Shown: positions 17,149 through 26,474, counted from the stretch's first letter. The stretch is 64,000 bases of DNA from CAIWHR01 sp963734055 (GCA_963734055.1 CAVTFQ010000013.1:1-64000); one strand, 5' to 3'. Notes: generated by a model not told the origin, from the letters alone. Made by a program: numbers and translations.

Positions 17149-19284
17149 ATGTCCATCTCCGCTACCGGGCTGTCTGCGACTCTCCCGTCGGTCCGTCGGA
17201 CAGACGCGGAAGGCGGCGAGGATTTCCTCGCTCCCCTGAACGCCGAGCAGAGACTCGCGGTCGAGCACGGTACGGGTTCGCAGGGGCAGAACGGGGGACC
17301 GTTGCTGGTCATCGCCGGCGCCGGCTCCGGCAAGACCAACACGCTCGCCTACCGCGTCGCGCACCTCGTCCGCAGCGGCGCGGATCCGCAACGCATGCTG
17401 CTGCTGACGTTTTCGCGCCGGGCAGCGTCGGAGATGGAGCGCCGGGCCGGGCAGCTTCTGCATCGAGCCTTCGGCGCAGCAACGAGACACACGGCCGCTG
17501 CCCTTCGCTGGGCGGGCACGTTTCACAGCGTCGGGGCGCGGCTGCTCCGGGAATATGCCGAGCGTATCGGAGTGCCGGACTCCTTCACGATTCTCGACCG
17601 GGGCGATGCCGAGGACCTCATCGCAATAGTCAGGCACGAGCTCGGGCTGGACGCCACGAAGCGCCGCTTTCCGACGAAGGCCACCTGTCTCGCGATCTAT
17701 TCGCGCGTCGTCAACAGCGAAGCGGCTCTCACCGCGGTGCTCGAACAAGCGTATCCATGGTGCGCCGCGTGGGAAACCGAGCTCGGGAAGCTGTTCGCAG
17801 CGTACGTCCGCGCGAAGCAGACGCAGAACGTGCTCGACTACGACGATCTGCTTCTGTACTGGTCGTGCATGGTCGAAGAGCCTTCGCTGGCGCGGGCGAT
17901 CGGCGACCGCTTCGACCACGTTCTCGTCGACGAGTATCAGGACACGAACCGGCTGCAGGCTTCGATCCTGCTGGCCTTGAAGCCGGACGGGAAGGGCGTC
18001 ACGGTTGTCGGCGACGACGCACAATCGATCTATTCGTTTCGCGCGGCGACGGTCCGCAACATCCTCGACTTTCCGCGACAGTACGCGACGCCCGCCAAGG
18101 TGGTCACGCTGGAGCGCAACTACCGCTCGACGCGGCCGATCCTCGATGCCTCCAATGCCGTGATCGGCCTCGCGCCGGAGCGCTTCACCAAGAACCTCTG
18201 GACCGACCGTCTTTCATCCGCCATCCCGCGGCTCGTCGACGTGCGCGACGAAGCCGACCAGGCGAAGTGCGTGGCCGAGCGTGTTCTCGAGCAGCGCGAG
18301 CATGGCATGGCGCTCAAGTCGCAGGCGGTGCTTTTCCGCAGCTCGAGCCACAGCGTGCAGCTGGAGCTCGAGCTCGCCCGTCGTGGCATTCCGTTCGTGA
18401 AGTACGGGGGACTCAGGTTCCTCGAAGCGGCCCACGTGAAGGACGTGCTGTCGGTGTTGCGGTGGGCCGACAACCCGCGCAATCGGCTGGCCGGATTCCG
18501 CGCCGCGCGGCTCGTTCCCGGAATAGGGGCGGCCATTGCAGCGCGACTGCTCGACGCCACGAGCACGACGCCGGACGTGATGCCGGCGTTGGAGGCTTTC
18601 GAGGTCCCCTCGTCCGTGGAGGCAGACTGGAACGCGTTCCTTGATGTGTTTCGTGCCGTGCGCGAGTCCGCATCGGATTGGCCGGTCGAGCTCGAAGGAG
18701 TTACCCGCTGGTACGAACCCCACCTGCAGTGCCTGTACGACGATGCGCCGGTGCGCCAACGAGACCTCGTCCAGCTCCAGCAGATCGCCTCGACGTATCC
18801 GTCACGCGAGCGCTTCCTCACCGAAATGGCGCTCGACCCGCCGGACGCCACGAGCGCCGAGGCCGGCGCGCCGGGAAGAGACGACGACTACCTGATCCTG
18901 TCGACCATCCACTCGGCCAAGGGGCAGGAGTGGAAGTCGGTGCAGATCCTGAACGTCGTCGACGGCTGCATTCCCTCCGACATGAGCACGGGGACGACCG
19001 AGGAAGTGGAAGAGGAGCGGCGTCTCCTCTATGTCGCGATGACGCGCGCGAAGGACGATCTTCGGCTGCTGGTGCCGCAGCGTTTCTACGTCCACCAGCA
19101 GTCCGCGTCCGGCGATCGTCACGTCTACGCTTCGCGCAGCCGATTCATTCCCGACGCGCTGACTCCCTTGTTCGAATGCATGGCTTGGCCCGTCGCTGCA
19201 CGAGCCGTCGAAGAGCCCCCCGCATCAATCGGTCCGGCCGCGCCGGTCGATATCGCGGCACGCTTGCGTCTGCGTTGGCGATGA
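17149..19284 (+). CDS. UvrD/Rep-family ATP-dependent DNA helicase
   Basis: A 711-aa superfamily 1A helicase that unwinds DNA 3' to 5' using ATP. Motifs in order: Q-motif region LNAEQRLAVEHG; Walker A AGAGSGKTNTLAYR (about residues 58-71); Ia LLTFSRRAASEM; II HVLVDEYQDTN; III VVGDDAQSIYSFRAA; IV TLERNYRST; V STIHSAKGQEWKSV; VI RRLLYVAMTRAKDDLRLL. The length is between UvrD and Rep, with a short C-terminus and no nuclease domain. It is monocistronic behind the palindrome at 17122-17139. The close motif set gives the family firmly; which housekeeping role it fills is unclear. Confidence 0.9.
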   Translation: MSISATGLSATLPSVRRTDAEGGEDFLAPLNAEQRLAVEHGTGSQGQNGGPLLVIAGAGSGKTNTLAYRVAHLVRSGADPQRMLLLTFSRRAASEMERRAGQLLHRAFGAATRHTAAALRWAGTFHSVGARLLREYAERIGVPDSFTILDRGDAEDLIAIVRHELGLDATKRRFPTKATCLAIYSRVVNSEAALTAVLEQAYPWCAAWETELGKLFAAYVRAKQTQNVLDYDDLLLYWSCMVEEPSLARAIGDRFDHVLVDEYQDTNRLQASILLALKPDGKGVTVVGDDAQSIYSFRAATVRNILDFPRQYATPAKVVTLERNYRSTRPILDASNAVIGLAPERFTKNLWTDRLSSAIPRLVDVRDEADQAKCVAERVLEQREHGMALKSQAVLFRSSSHSVQLELELARRGIPFVKYGGLRFLEAAHVKDVLSVLRWADNPRNRLAGFRAARLVPGIGAAIAARLLDATSTTPDVMPALEAFEVPSSVEADWNAFLDVFRAVRESASDWPVELEGVTRWYEPHLQCLYDDAPVRQRDLVQLQQIASTYPSRERFLTEMALDPPDATSAEAGAPGRDDDYLILSTIHSAKGQEWKSVQILNVVDGCIPSDMSTGTTEEVEEERRLLYVAMTRAKDDLRLLVPQRFYVHQQSASGDRHVYASRSRFIPDALTPLFECMAWPVAARAVEEPPASIGPAAPVDIAARLRLRWR

Positions 19285-19357
19285 GGTCCAACTTGGGGGA
19301 GCGGTTGGGCACCCAGGCAACGCGTTGAGGAATCGCCCGACGCCTGCCGCTGTCCCG

Positions 19358-20935
19358 TCAGTACAGACGGATCGCCATGTCGAAGTACCAGGTTCGGCGG
19401 ATCTCGATCACGTCGAACTCGCGCGCCAGGCCCGGCGGAAACGCCTCGTAGGGCTTCTGGCTGTCGACGACGCGTCGTATCGCTTCGTCGAGGGCCGCCA
19501 CGCCGCTGGATTGAACGATGGTCACCGACTCCACCGAGCCGTCGCTGCGAATAGCCACCGTCACGAGGGGATCGGTGTGAGGCAGCTTCGCCGCATCGCG
19601 GACCATGTCGAACGTCATGTTCAGCTGGATCTTCCGGGCCCAGGCTTCCGCGTACAGGATGAGTTCCGCGTTGGGGTCAGTGCGACCCCATAGCCTGTAT
19701 CGACGTACGCTGCTCCATGAGGGTGACGGGCGCGCTGGGGCCGTTGCAGCTTCACGCCGGGCGGCCTCCTCGTCCAGCTGTCGTCCTATCGCCCGAAGCG
19801 CCGCTTCGCGTCTTGCAGCCGCTTCTTGCGCTTCGATCTGTGCGGCCTCGACCCGTGCCGCCTCCTGCCGAGCCGCCTCCTGTCGAGCCGCCTCCTGTCG
19901 AGCCGCCTCCTGTCGAGCCGCCTCCTGTCGAGCCGCCTCCTGTCGAGCCGCCTCCTGTCGAGTCGCCTCCTGTCGAGCTGCCTCCTGTCGAGTCGCCTCC
20001 TGTCGAGCCGCCTCCTGTCGAGCCGCCTCCTGTCGAGCCGCCTCCTGTCGAGCCGCCTCCTGTCGAGCCGCCTCCTGTCGAGCCGCCTCCTGTCGAGCCG
20101 CCTCCTGTCGAGCCGCCTCTTCCTGTCGTGCAGCCTCCTGTTGTGCCGCCTCCTGTTGTGCCGCCTCTTGCCGTGTCGCCTCCTGGCGTTCTGCCTCCTG
20201 CCGTGCCGCCTCCTGCTGAGCCGCCTCCTGTCGAGCCGTCTCCTGTCGAGCCGTCTCCTGTCGAGCCGTCTCCTGTCGAGCCGTCTCCTGTCGAGCCGTC
20301 TCCTGTCGAGCCGCTTCCTGGCGTGCTGCCTCCAATTGCTCCGCCTCCCGTTGCCCCTCCTGCCTGAACGGCATCGCGGTCTCCGGAATCGGGACGCTTG
20401 GCACTGCCGCGATGACCGGCGGTGGTATCGCTGGAATTGCGGGTTCGAGCCACGGGGGCTCGTCGGTCCGCGGCAAGGCGATCACGGCCGGCGGGGGGAT
20501 CGGCGGGGCCGCCGTGTCAGCGGGCCGATCTGCGGACAAAGGCGTTTGCGCAGCGGCCGCACCGGTCGCGGTGTCCGTCCTTGGCTTGGCCTCTGTCCTC
20601 GAATTGGCCTCCGGCCTGATCGCTGCTGCAGTCCGCGGCGGAATCGGCGCACGGGATACGGGTGGCGTAAGCGCCGGGCCACTTGCAACGGGCTGCTCGA
20701 CCGTTGCCTGCTGCGACGGCTCCGCGACCGGCGTGACCGCCGGCTCCGCGGCGGTGACCGCTGGCGGAACGACGACGACGCGCAGATCGGGTGCCTCGAT
20801 CCGTCGAACCTGCCAGGGGAAGCCGAAGCCCGGACGCCACAATCCCTGGCCACCGAAAACCAGGCTCAATAGCAACGCGTGAATCAGCAGCGAGAGCAGC
20901 AGCGCATGCGTCAGTCGCCTGTGCTCGGGGCTCAT
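19358..20935 (-). CDS. TonB-family energy-transducing protein with EAARQ repeat spacer
   Basis: A 525-aa protein with one N-terminal membrane helix (about residues 9-29, HALLLSLLIHALLLSLVF). A Pro/Ala-rich periplasmic stretch follows, then a highly charged repeat region of roughly 30 pentapeptides (EAARQ, ETARQ, EAAQQ), and a C-terminal TonB-like domain (DPLVTVAIRSDGSVESVTIVQSSG ... YFDMAIRLY, read in pieces). The repeats should form a very long alpha-helix or coiled coil, serving as a spacer across the periplasm in place of the usual Pro-Lys rod. No exbB, exbD or receptor gene adjoins it. Length could vary between strains because the DNA repeats can slip. Confidence 0.8.
   Translation of the reverse strand: MSPEHRRLTHALLLSLLIHALLLSLVFGGQGLWRPGFGFPWQVRRIEAPDLRVVVVPPAVTAAEPAVTPVAEPSQQATVEQPVASGPALTPPVSRAPIPPRTAAAIRPEANSRTEAKPRTDTATGAAAAQTPLSADRPADTAAPPIPPPAVIALPRTDEPPWLEPAIPAIPPPVIAAVPSVPIPETAMPFRQEGQREAEQLEAARQEAARQETARQETARQETARQETARQETARQEAAQQEAARQEAERQEATRQEAAQQEAAQQEAARQEEAARQEAARQEAARQEAARQEAARQEAARQEAARQEAARQEATRQEAARQEATRQEAARQEAARQEAARQEAARQEAARQEAARQEAARVEAAQIEAQEAAARREAALRAIGRQLDEEAARREAATAPARPSPSWSSVRRYRLWGRTDPNAELILYAEAWARKIQLNMTFDMVRDAAKLPHTDPLVTVAIRSDGSVESVTIVQSSGVAALDEAIRRVVDSQKPYEAFPPGLAREFDVIEIRRTWYFDMAIRLY
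19846..20330. repeat. 15-bp tandem repeat array coding EAARQ units
   Basis: The plus strand reads successive units such as GCCGCCTCCTGTCGA, each 15 nt and so frame-neutral. Runs of identical units alternate with variants (TCTCCTG, CTGTTGTG). One irregular unit inserts an extra Glu codon near 20118. Because the period is a multiple of three, copy-number changes alter protein length without frameshift. The array creates long artificial open frames on both strands. Confidence 0.9.
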
Positions 20936-21302
20936 GCGCCGTCGCTGCCTTGGGCACTCATTGTCATATCCACACCCGTCAGACTTCGGGGTCGATTCTC
21001 ACATGCCCGAACGAACCGTCGAAGCGGGGAGCCATGGCACACCGGCCATACTCGGTGTAATCGTCGGCGTCGCAGTTCGACCCGGGGCGGACGTACGATC
21101 TGCGTCCGGCCTTGAGAGCCCGAGCTACCGCCTCATCCGCACGCGGATTTCGACGCTGAAACGGCGCCGGATGGCGATGCCGATCTCGAGCGGGCGCACC
21201 GCCCGGAATCAGGCCGCGGCGCAATCGGGAAGGCTGGGCACATCGAATTTGATCGGGCATCGGGGATCGGATATAAAGGTCCGCTCGACCACGGGACGCC
21301 AG
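20936..21302. other. 367-bp divergent intergenic region
   Basis: It lies between the TonB-family gene (minus) and the ABC fusion gene (plus), so it should hold both promoters. No clear boxes, hairpins or credible short genes were found; the frame open upstream of 21303 lacks a start with a ribosome site. Confidence 0.4.
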
Positions 21303-22859
21303 ATGAACCCTAAACTGCGCGCGGTTGCGGGCCTCGTCGCGTTCGCCGGCGCTGCGGTGGCGCTCGCGGCGCCGACCCTCAATGTCGGCTCCAAGCGCTT
21401 CACCGAGTCCTACATCCTGGGCGAGATCCTGAAGCAGACCGCGCAATCCGCCGGCGAGGCGAGCGCGACGCACAAGCAGGGCCTGGGCAACACGGCCATC
21501 GTGCTGAACGCGCTCACGAGCGGCAGCATCGACGTCTACCCCGAATACACGGGCACGATCGCCAAGGAAATCCTGAAGCTCGACAGCGTTCCCTCGCTTG
21601 TCGAGCTCAACGCCAAGCTGGCTCCCATGGGCCTTGCGGTCGGGGTTCCGCTGGGTTTCAACAACACCTATGCCCTGGCTATGCGCGCCGACGATGCGCG
21701 CGCAAAGCATATCGCGCGGTTGTCCGACCTCAAGGCCCATCCCGAGGTGCGGCTCGGACTGTCGCAGGAATTCATCGGACGGGCCGATGGCTGGCCGGGC
21801 TTGAAGCGGACGTACGAGCTCCCTTTCGACACGCCGCGCGGCCTCGATCACGGGCTCGCCTACGAAGCCATTGCCCAACGCCAGGTCGATGCGATCGACA
21901 TCTACTCGACCGACGCGAAGCTCGACAAGTATGGATTGACGGTGCTCGAGGACGACCGCAAGTACTTCCCGCGCTACGACGCGGTGCTGCTGTATCGCGC
22001 GGATTTCCCCCAGCGCCTGCCCAGGACATGGGCCGCGCTCGCCAGGCTCGAAGGCACCATCGACGATGCATCGATGCGCCGGATGAACGCGGCCGCCGAG
22101 CTCGAAGGCAAGGATTTTGCCGCCGTCGCCGCGGACTTTTTGAGCCGGCAAGCGGGGGCGTCCGGCGGCGCGAAAACGTTGGCCAAGGCGGGGGCGTTCG
22201 ACGATTTCTGGCGCAAGCTCTTCGGTCCTGACTTTGCTCGCCTGACCCTCGAACAACTGGGACTCGTCTTCCTGTCGCTCGCAGCCAGCATCGTCATCGG
22301 CATCCCGCTCGGGATTCTCGCCGCGAAGCGCCCGGCGACGGAAGGCTGGATCATCGGCGCGACCGGCGTTGTGCAGACGGTTCCCTCGCTCGCACTGCTC
22401 GCCGTCCTGATTCCGTTGACGGGACGCATCGGCGCGGTGCCGGCGTACATTGCGCTGGCCTTGTACGCGCTCCTGCCCATCGTGCGCAATACGCATACGG
22501 CGCTCACGCAGATTTCGCGTGGGATGATCGAGGCGGCGCAATCGCTCGGCATGCGGCCCGGAACCATCCTGCGAGAGATCGAGCTGCCCCTGGCCGCGCC
22601 GACGATCCTGGCCGGCATCAAGACCTCGGCCGTGATCAACGTCGGGACCGCGACCATCGCCGCGTTCATCGGCGCCGGCGGATACGGCGAGCGCATCGTC
22701 ACGGGGCTGGCGTTGAACGACCACGCGATGCTGCTGGCGGGCGCGATTCCGGCCGCCGTGATGGCGCTGCTGATCGAACGCGGCTTTCTTTACGGCGAGC
22801 GGTGGCTGCTTCCGGCGGGCCTGAGGCGCGTGGCGAGCGAACGACAAGCCGCGACCTGA
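21303..22859 (+). CDS. Fused osmoprotectant ABC transporter: substrate-binding plus permease
   Basis: A 518-aa protein joining two parts of a glycine betaine/choline-type (OpuCB/OpuCC, ProWX-like) importer. Residues 1-23 are a signal peptide (VAGLVAFAGAAVALAAP). Residues about 24-300 are an OpuAC-type binding domain (NVGSKRFTESYILGEIL, SIDVYPEYTGTIAKEIL). Residues about 312-505 are a permease with several helices and the ATPase-docking EAA loop (EAAQSLGMRPGTILREIELP). Fused forms are known, but the order here, binding domain first, means the binding domain sits on the periplasmic side ahead of the first permease helix. No ATPase gene is adjacent, so the partner must be elsewhere. Confidence 0.85.
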   Translation: MNPKLRAVAGLVAFAGAAVALAAPTLNVGSKRFTESYILGEILKQTAQSAGEASATHKQGLGNTAIVLNALTSGSIDVYPEYTGTIAKEILKLDSVPSLVELNAKLAPMGLAVGVPLGFNNTYALAMRADDARAKHIARLSDLKAHPEVRLGLSQEFIGRADGWPGLKRTYELPFDTPRGLDHGLAYEAIAQRQVDAIDIYSTDAKLDKYGLTVLEDDRKYFPRYDAVLLYRADFPQRLPRTWAALARLEGTIDDASMRRMNAAAELEGKDFAAVAADFLSRQAGASGGAKTLAKAGAFDDFWRKLFGPDFARLTLEQLGLVFLSLAASIVIGIPLGILAAKRPATEGWIIGATGVVQTVPSLALLAVLIPLTGRIGAVPAYIALALYALLPIVRNTHTALTQISRGMIEAAQSLGMRPGTILREIELPLAAPTILAGIKTSAVINVGTATIAAFIGAGGYGERIVTGLALNDHAMLLAGAIPAAVMALLIERGFLYGERWLLPAGLRRVASERQAAT

Positions 22860-22877
22860 TCGCCACCTCGGCCCGCG

Positions 22878-23631
22878 TCACGGGTTGGCGTACTCATCAT
22901 GGCGACGGAACCAGAGGTCTGTCTCGTTGCGCCCGCGTGGCGCGCGGTCGAGCCACTGGTACATGCCCCAGAGGCCGTCCAACCCACGCGCGAACGCCGA
23001 GTAGGCGTGGTAGACGACGTCGTCGTCGAGCGCGAACGCGCTCATGCCCGGCCTTTCGCGCGTGTACGTGGCCGGGTCGGTTCCGCTCATGGCCGCGAAG
23101 GTAGTCGCCCCCCCGCCGCCCTCTTTCCGGCTCCTCGCGGTGGTAGTTGTATTCGATGCCTCCGTCGCGCTGCTGTTCCTTGGTGAACCCGACGCTGAAA
23201 TCGAAGTTGAACTCGCTGCCGTGCGAGGACGCCCAGGGGAACGTCCACCCCATTCGCCGCTTGTACGCCTGTAACTTCGCGAGCGGCGCCCGCGACACCG
23301 CCGAGAGCGTGACGTCGTGATTCGCGAGGTGGACAGCGAAGCCGTTGAACCCGTCCGCAATCGCCGAGCAGGCAGGACATCCCGCTGTGTAGTCCGGCCC
23401 GAACATGAAGTGATAGATGAGGAGTTGCGAGCGTCCTCTGAAGAGATCGGCGAGGGACGCCTTGCCCTCGTCGGTCTCGAAGCGGTATTCCTTGTCGATG
23501 CGAACCCAGGGCAGGTCCTGGCGCCGCCGCGCGAGCTCGTCGCCGCGCCGGGTCAGTTCCTTCTCGGCGCTGAGCAGCTCGAGCCGGGCCGCAAGCCACT
23601 CTTCACGTGTTCCCGTCTTGTGATCGGTCAT
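22878..23631 (-). pseudogene. DUF899 thioredoxin-like protein, frameshifted at a poly-G run
   Basis: It starts at 23631 after GAGGAGAG and reads as a good DUF899 protein (REEWLAARLELLSAEKELTR; thioredoxin-like FGPDYTAGCPACSAIADGF; MGWTFPWASSHGSEFNFDF). Close to a run of seven Cs on the plus strand (23108-23114) the family sequence jumps to another frame. That frame supplies the expected ending (AAMSGTDPATYTRERPGMSAFAL, and WGMYQWLDRAPRGR) and stops at 22878. Without the jump the product runs to 22897 with an Arg-rich junk tail. A single-base indel explains it: a real mutation, programmed slippage, or a sequencing error. A second, intact DUF899 gene lies directly upstream. Confidence 0.75.
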
Positions 23632-23662
23632 GGCCTCTCTCCTCACTAATGAACAGGTTGCA

Positions 23663-24508
23663 TCAGTACTGGTCGTGGTAACGAAGCCATCTCATGATCC
23701 CTTCCTCTTCCTGGCGGCCGAGCGGCGTGAGATCGAGGAGGTTGTAGGTGTTCAGGAAAGGATCGAGACCGCGCTGGTAGGTCGAGTAGGTGTGGAAGAC
23801 TCGACCGCCGTCGCGCAGGAACACGCTCAATCCTTCCCTCTCGCCTTCTTGCGGCCTGGCTGCCGGTTGGGCGGAGACGGGCGCATAGTTGTACTCGGTG
23901 TGACTTTCGTCGAGGGTCACTTGAAAGTCGTAGTTGAAGTCGGTGCCGAACGACGACAGCCATGGGAAGGTCCACCCCATGCGCTTCTTGAAGCCTTCGA
24001 CCTTGGCGATCGGTGCGCGCGACATCACGGCGAACGCGGTGTCGCGTGCTGCGAGGTGGACGAGGCTGCCCGCGAAGTTGTCGGCGACAAACGAGCAGGC
24101 TGGGCATCCCGCGTCGTAATCGGGGCCGAACATGAAGTGATAGACGAGAAGCTGGCGCTTGCCATCGAACAGATCGGCGAGCGTGCGGCGCCCCTCCGGT
24201 CCCTCAAAGACGTACTCCTTCGTGACCTCCTCCATCGGCAGCTTGCGGCGCTCGGCGCTCAGGGCATCGCGCTGGCGATTGAACTCCTTCTCCTTCACGA
24301 GCAGCCGCTTGCGGGCGGCGGTCCACTCATCTCTCGATACGATCGTCGGTCGCTCCATCGTCGTTCCTTCGGTTTCGCGGAAAGGGGTCGATGCGGTGGG
24401 TTCGGGTCGCTTGCGCGACAGCTTGGTGGCCAACAAGGTCGTGACGCCGCCGGCCGACGCGGCGCCGGCGATGTAGAGACCCGTCGTGGCGAGACACAGA
24501 GGGCACAT
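23663..24508 (-). CDS. DUF899 protein with an in-frame CPLC membrane peptide leader
   Basis: The DUF899 part begins MERPTIVSRDEWTAARKRLL at 24358, with AAGGAACGACG before it, and contains FGPDYDAGCPACSFVADNF and MGWTFPWLSSFGTDFNYDF. DUF899 is a thioredoxin-fold family of unknown reaction. The frame is open further upstream to an ATG at 24508, with its own strong AGAGGAGAT site, giving 50 extra residues. These are MCPLCLATTGLYIAGAASAG, a hydrophobic segment, then a basic SRKRPEP tail. Elsewhere a similar CPLC peptide is, to my memory, a separate small protein next to DUF899. Here it may be fused (281 aa) or the two starts may give two products. Confidence 0.75.
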   Translation of the reverse strand: MCPLCLATTGLYIAGAASAGGVTTLLATKLSRKRPEPTASTPFRETEGTTMERPTIVSRDEWTAARKRLLVKEKEFNRQRDALSAERRKLPMEEVTKEYVFEGPEGRRTLADLFDGKRQLLVYHFMFGPDYDAGCPACSFVADNFAGSLVHLAARDTAFAVMSRAPIAKVEGFKKRMGWTFPWLSSFGTDFNYDFQVTLDESHTEYNYAPVSAQPAARPQEGEREGLSVFLRDGGRVFHTYSTYQRGLDPFLNTYNLLDLTPLGRQEEEGIMRWLRYHDQY

Positions 24509-24525
24509 CGCGATCTCCTCTCTGG

Positions 24526-25203
24526 TCAGGGCTTGGGCTTGCGCACGGCGCGCACCTTGCCGCTCGCTCCGCCGCCGCAATAGAACAGGTCTGCCCCGTC
24601 GGACTCCATCCCGCTGACACCGGTTCCGCGCGGCATCTCCAGTCGCTCGAGCACGGCGCCGCTCTCCGGGTCGATGTGGCGAATATCGCTCTCGTCGCCT
24701 TCCCAGGTGCCGTGCCACAGCTCGCCATCGACCCACGTCACGCCGGTGACGAAGCGGTTGGATTCGATGGTGCGCAGAATGGCGCCCGTCTCGGGATCGA
24801 TCCGGAGGATCTTGCGATCGCGGTATTGCCCCACCCAAAGACTGCCCTCGGCCCAGGCGAGCCCCGAGTCGCGGCCGTGACCGGGCGCCGGGATCGACGC
24901 CACCACTTCGCCGGTGGCGGGATCGATCTTGTCGATGCGCGCCTCGGCGATTTGGTAGAGATGCTTCCCGTCGAAGGCCGTGCCTGCGTCGCCTGTATGG
25001 TCGAGCGTGCGCGCGATCTCGGCGCTCCCGGGATCGAAGGCGACCAGCGCGGATCCGAGGGCGGCCCAGACGCGCCGGCCGTCGTAAGTAACGCCGTGGA
25101 CCTGGTCGGCGCCGGGGAAGGGTCCATACTCACGCACGATCTCGGCCGCGCGTGACGGTGCTTGCCGTTGAGTGCTGCCTGTACTGCTTCGGGTGCGGGT
25201 CAT
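24526..25203 (-). CDS. Vgb/glutamine-cyclotransferase-like beta-propeller protein
   Basis: A 225-aa protein starting at 25203 after GGAGCAAGCG. Repeated strands of the type GSLWVGQYRDRKILRIDPETG, KHLYQIAEARIDKIDPATGE and GELWHGTWEG are typical of Vgb (streptogramin lyase)-like and glutaminyl-peptide-cyclotransferase-like propellers. No signal peptide is evident. A catalytic assignment is not justified; many such proteins are only structural relatives. It sits between the HTH regulator and the two DUF899 genes, all on one strand, and probably belongs to the same transcript. Confidence 0.65.
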   Translation of the reverse strand: MTRTRSSTGSTQRQAPSRAAEIVREYGPFPGADQVHGVTYDGRRVWAALGSALVAFDPGSAEIARTLDHTGDAGTAFDGKHLYQIAEARIDKIDPATGEVVASIPAPGHGRDSGLAWAEGSLWVGQYRDRKILRIDPETGAILRTIESNRFVTGVTWVDGELWHGTWEGDESDIRHIDPESGAVLERLEMPRGTGVSGMESDGADLFYCGGGASGKVRAVRKPKP

Positions 25204-25249
25204 CGCTTGCTCCGTGCGGCGCGCTTCGGAACGGCGCCTCGAGAGCAAT

Positions 25250-26470
25250 CTACCCAAGCGGCAGCACGGCGGGGAGTAACAAGTTCGTCGTGAATCCAGA
25301 GAGCGGCGGGGCCAGCCAGCGCCGGGTGCGCGAGCGCCCGATCGAGCGCACCCGCCCCGCGGCCAGGAGCTCGCCGAGCGCACGTTGGACCGTGCGCTGG
25401 CTGGCCCCGAGGGCCAGCGCGAGCGCCGAGGTGGACCAGGCCGCGCCATCGGCGAGCAACGCCAGGAGCGATGCCTGATCGCCATCGATGGGCGGCGCCA
25501 GCACGACGACAGCACGCTCGCCCCGCGGCGCGAGCGCGAAACCGCGGGCGCTGGCCTCGATGCGCGCCAGCGGCGCCACAAGCGCGCGCAAGCGGCCGAT
25601 CTCGACGCGCAGGCGCGCTCGGTGCGACTCGTCGGGACGGCGCGTACGAAACGCGCGCGCGATCAGAGCCTGCCGATCGACATCGGCGGGCCACGCCTCG
25701 GCGAGCGCGCACGCCAAAGCGAACAGCACCGGCCTGCGCGCCAGCGGTCGCAACGTGGTACCGATGCGCAGGCCTCGACGGCAGGCGTCGACCACCAAGG
25801 CGTTCGAACCGAGGAGTGCTTCGACCTCGTCGACACGCAGCAACTGCTCGTGGCCGGCGTGGACACGCCGAGCGGCGGGACGATCGAGCGCAGCGCACGC
25901 CTCGGCCACCTCGGCCAGGAGCGCGGGCACGCGCGCGAGTGCGGCCGCCTCGTGGGCGCGCGCGAGCGCCGCCCGAGCGGCTTCCGTGCGCAGCGAGCGC
26001 AGCGCGACCTCGGCCGCGGCCAACTCGGCCACCGCCAGCAAGGATGGTGGCAGCACGCGAGCGTCAATGCGGGCCAGGGCGGATGCGGCTTCTTCGAGGC
26101 GGCCGAGCAGGAGCAGCCGGCGCACCGCGATCAGACGTGCGTGCAGCGCGTTGGCGCGATCCGCGCGCGCCTCGAGCGAGGCCGACGCGATCGCCAGCGT
26201 GCGCGGCGAGCCGCGGAGGTCGCGCATCGCGAGGGCCACCTCGGCCTCGGCCACGACGCAGCGGGCGCGCGCCAGCTCCTCGTGGACGCCGAAACCGCGG
26301 GCGGCACGCCGGAGGAGCTCCCGGGCGCGCGGGAGCTCGCCAAGCTGCGCCATGGCGATGCCGCGGAGGGCGAGCGCCGGCGGATCGTCGCGCAAGCCGA
26401 CGCGCTTGAGGGCGTTGAGCGCATCGCCGACGACGAGGGCGCGCGCGGCGGCGGCGATCAGGGAATCCAT
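25250..26470 (-). CDS. Helix-turn-helix regulator with TPR-like N-terminus
   Basis: A 406-aa, Ala/Arg/Leu-rich protein. Residues 1 to about 230 form repeated helices reminiscent of TPR units (LGELPRARELLRRAARGFG, LGRLEEAASALARID). The C-terminal third has a winged-HTH-like segment (ALALGASQRTVQRALGELL) and ends FTTNLLLPAVLPLG. I recall this type of protein next to DUF899 genes in other proteobacteria, so it likely regulates this cluster. The start lies 4 bp after the remnant stop codon of a D-2-hydroxyacid dehydrogenase, a spacing also seen at 34884-34889. Confidence 0.65.
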   Translation of the reverse strand: MDSLIAAAARALVVGDALNALKRVGLRDDPPALALRGIAMAQLGELPRARELLRRAARGFGVHEELARARCVVAEAEVALAMRDLRGSPRTLAIASASLEARADRANALHARLIAVRRLLLLGRLEEAASALARIDARVLPPSLLAVAELAAAEVALRSLRTEAARAALARAHEAAALARVPALLAEVAEACAALDRPAARRVHAGHEQLLRVDEVEALLGSNALVVDACRRGLRIGTTLRPLARRPVLFALACALAEAWPADVDRQALIARAFRTRRPDESHRARLRVEIGRLRALVAPLARIEASARGFALAPRGERAVVVLAPPIDGDQASLLALLADGAAWSTSALALALGASQRTVQRALGELLAAGRVRSIGRSRTRRWLAPPLSGFTTNLLLPAVLPLG

Positions 26471-26474
26471 CGCG

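Noticed and set aside
19605..20872. Long plus-strand frames (204, 216 and 348 aa) rich in Pro-Val-Glu, Ala-Ser-Cys or Leu-Ser repeats
   Set aside because: They are mirror readings of the 15-bp repeat array in the TonB-family gene on the other strand; a frame-neutral repeat keeps all frames open.
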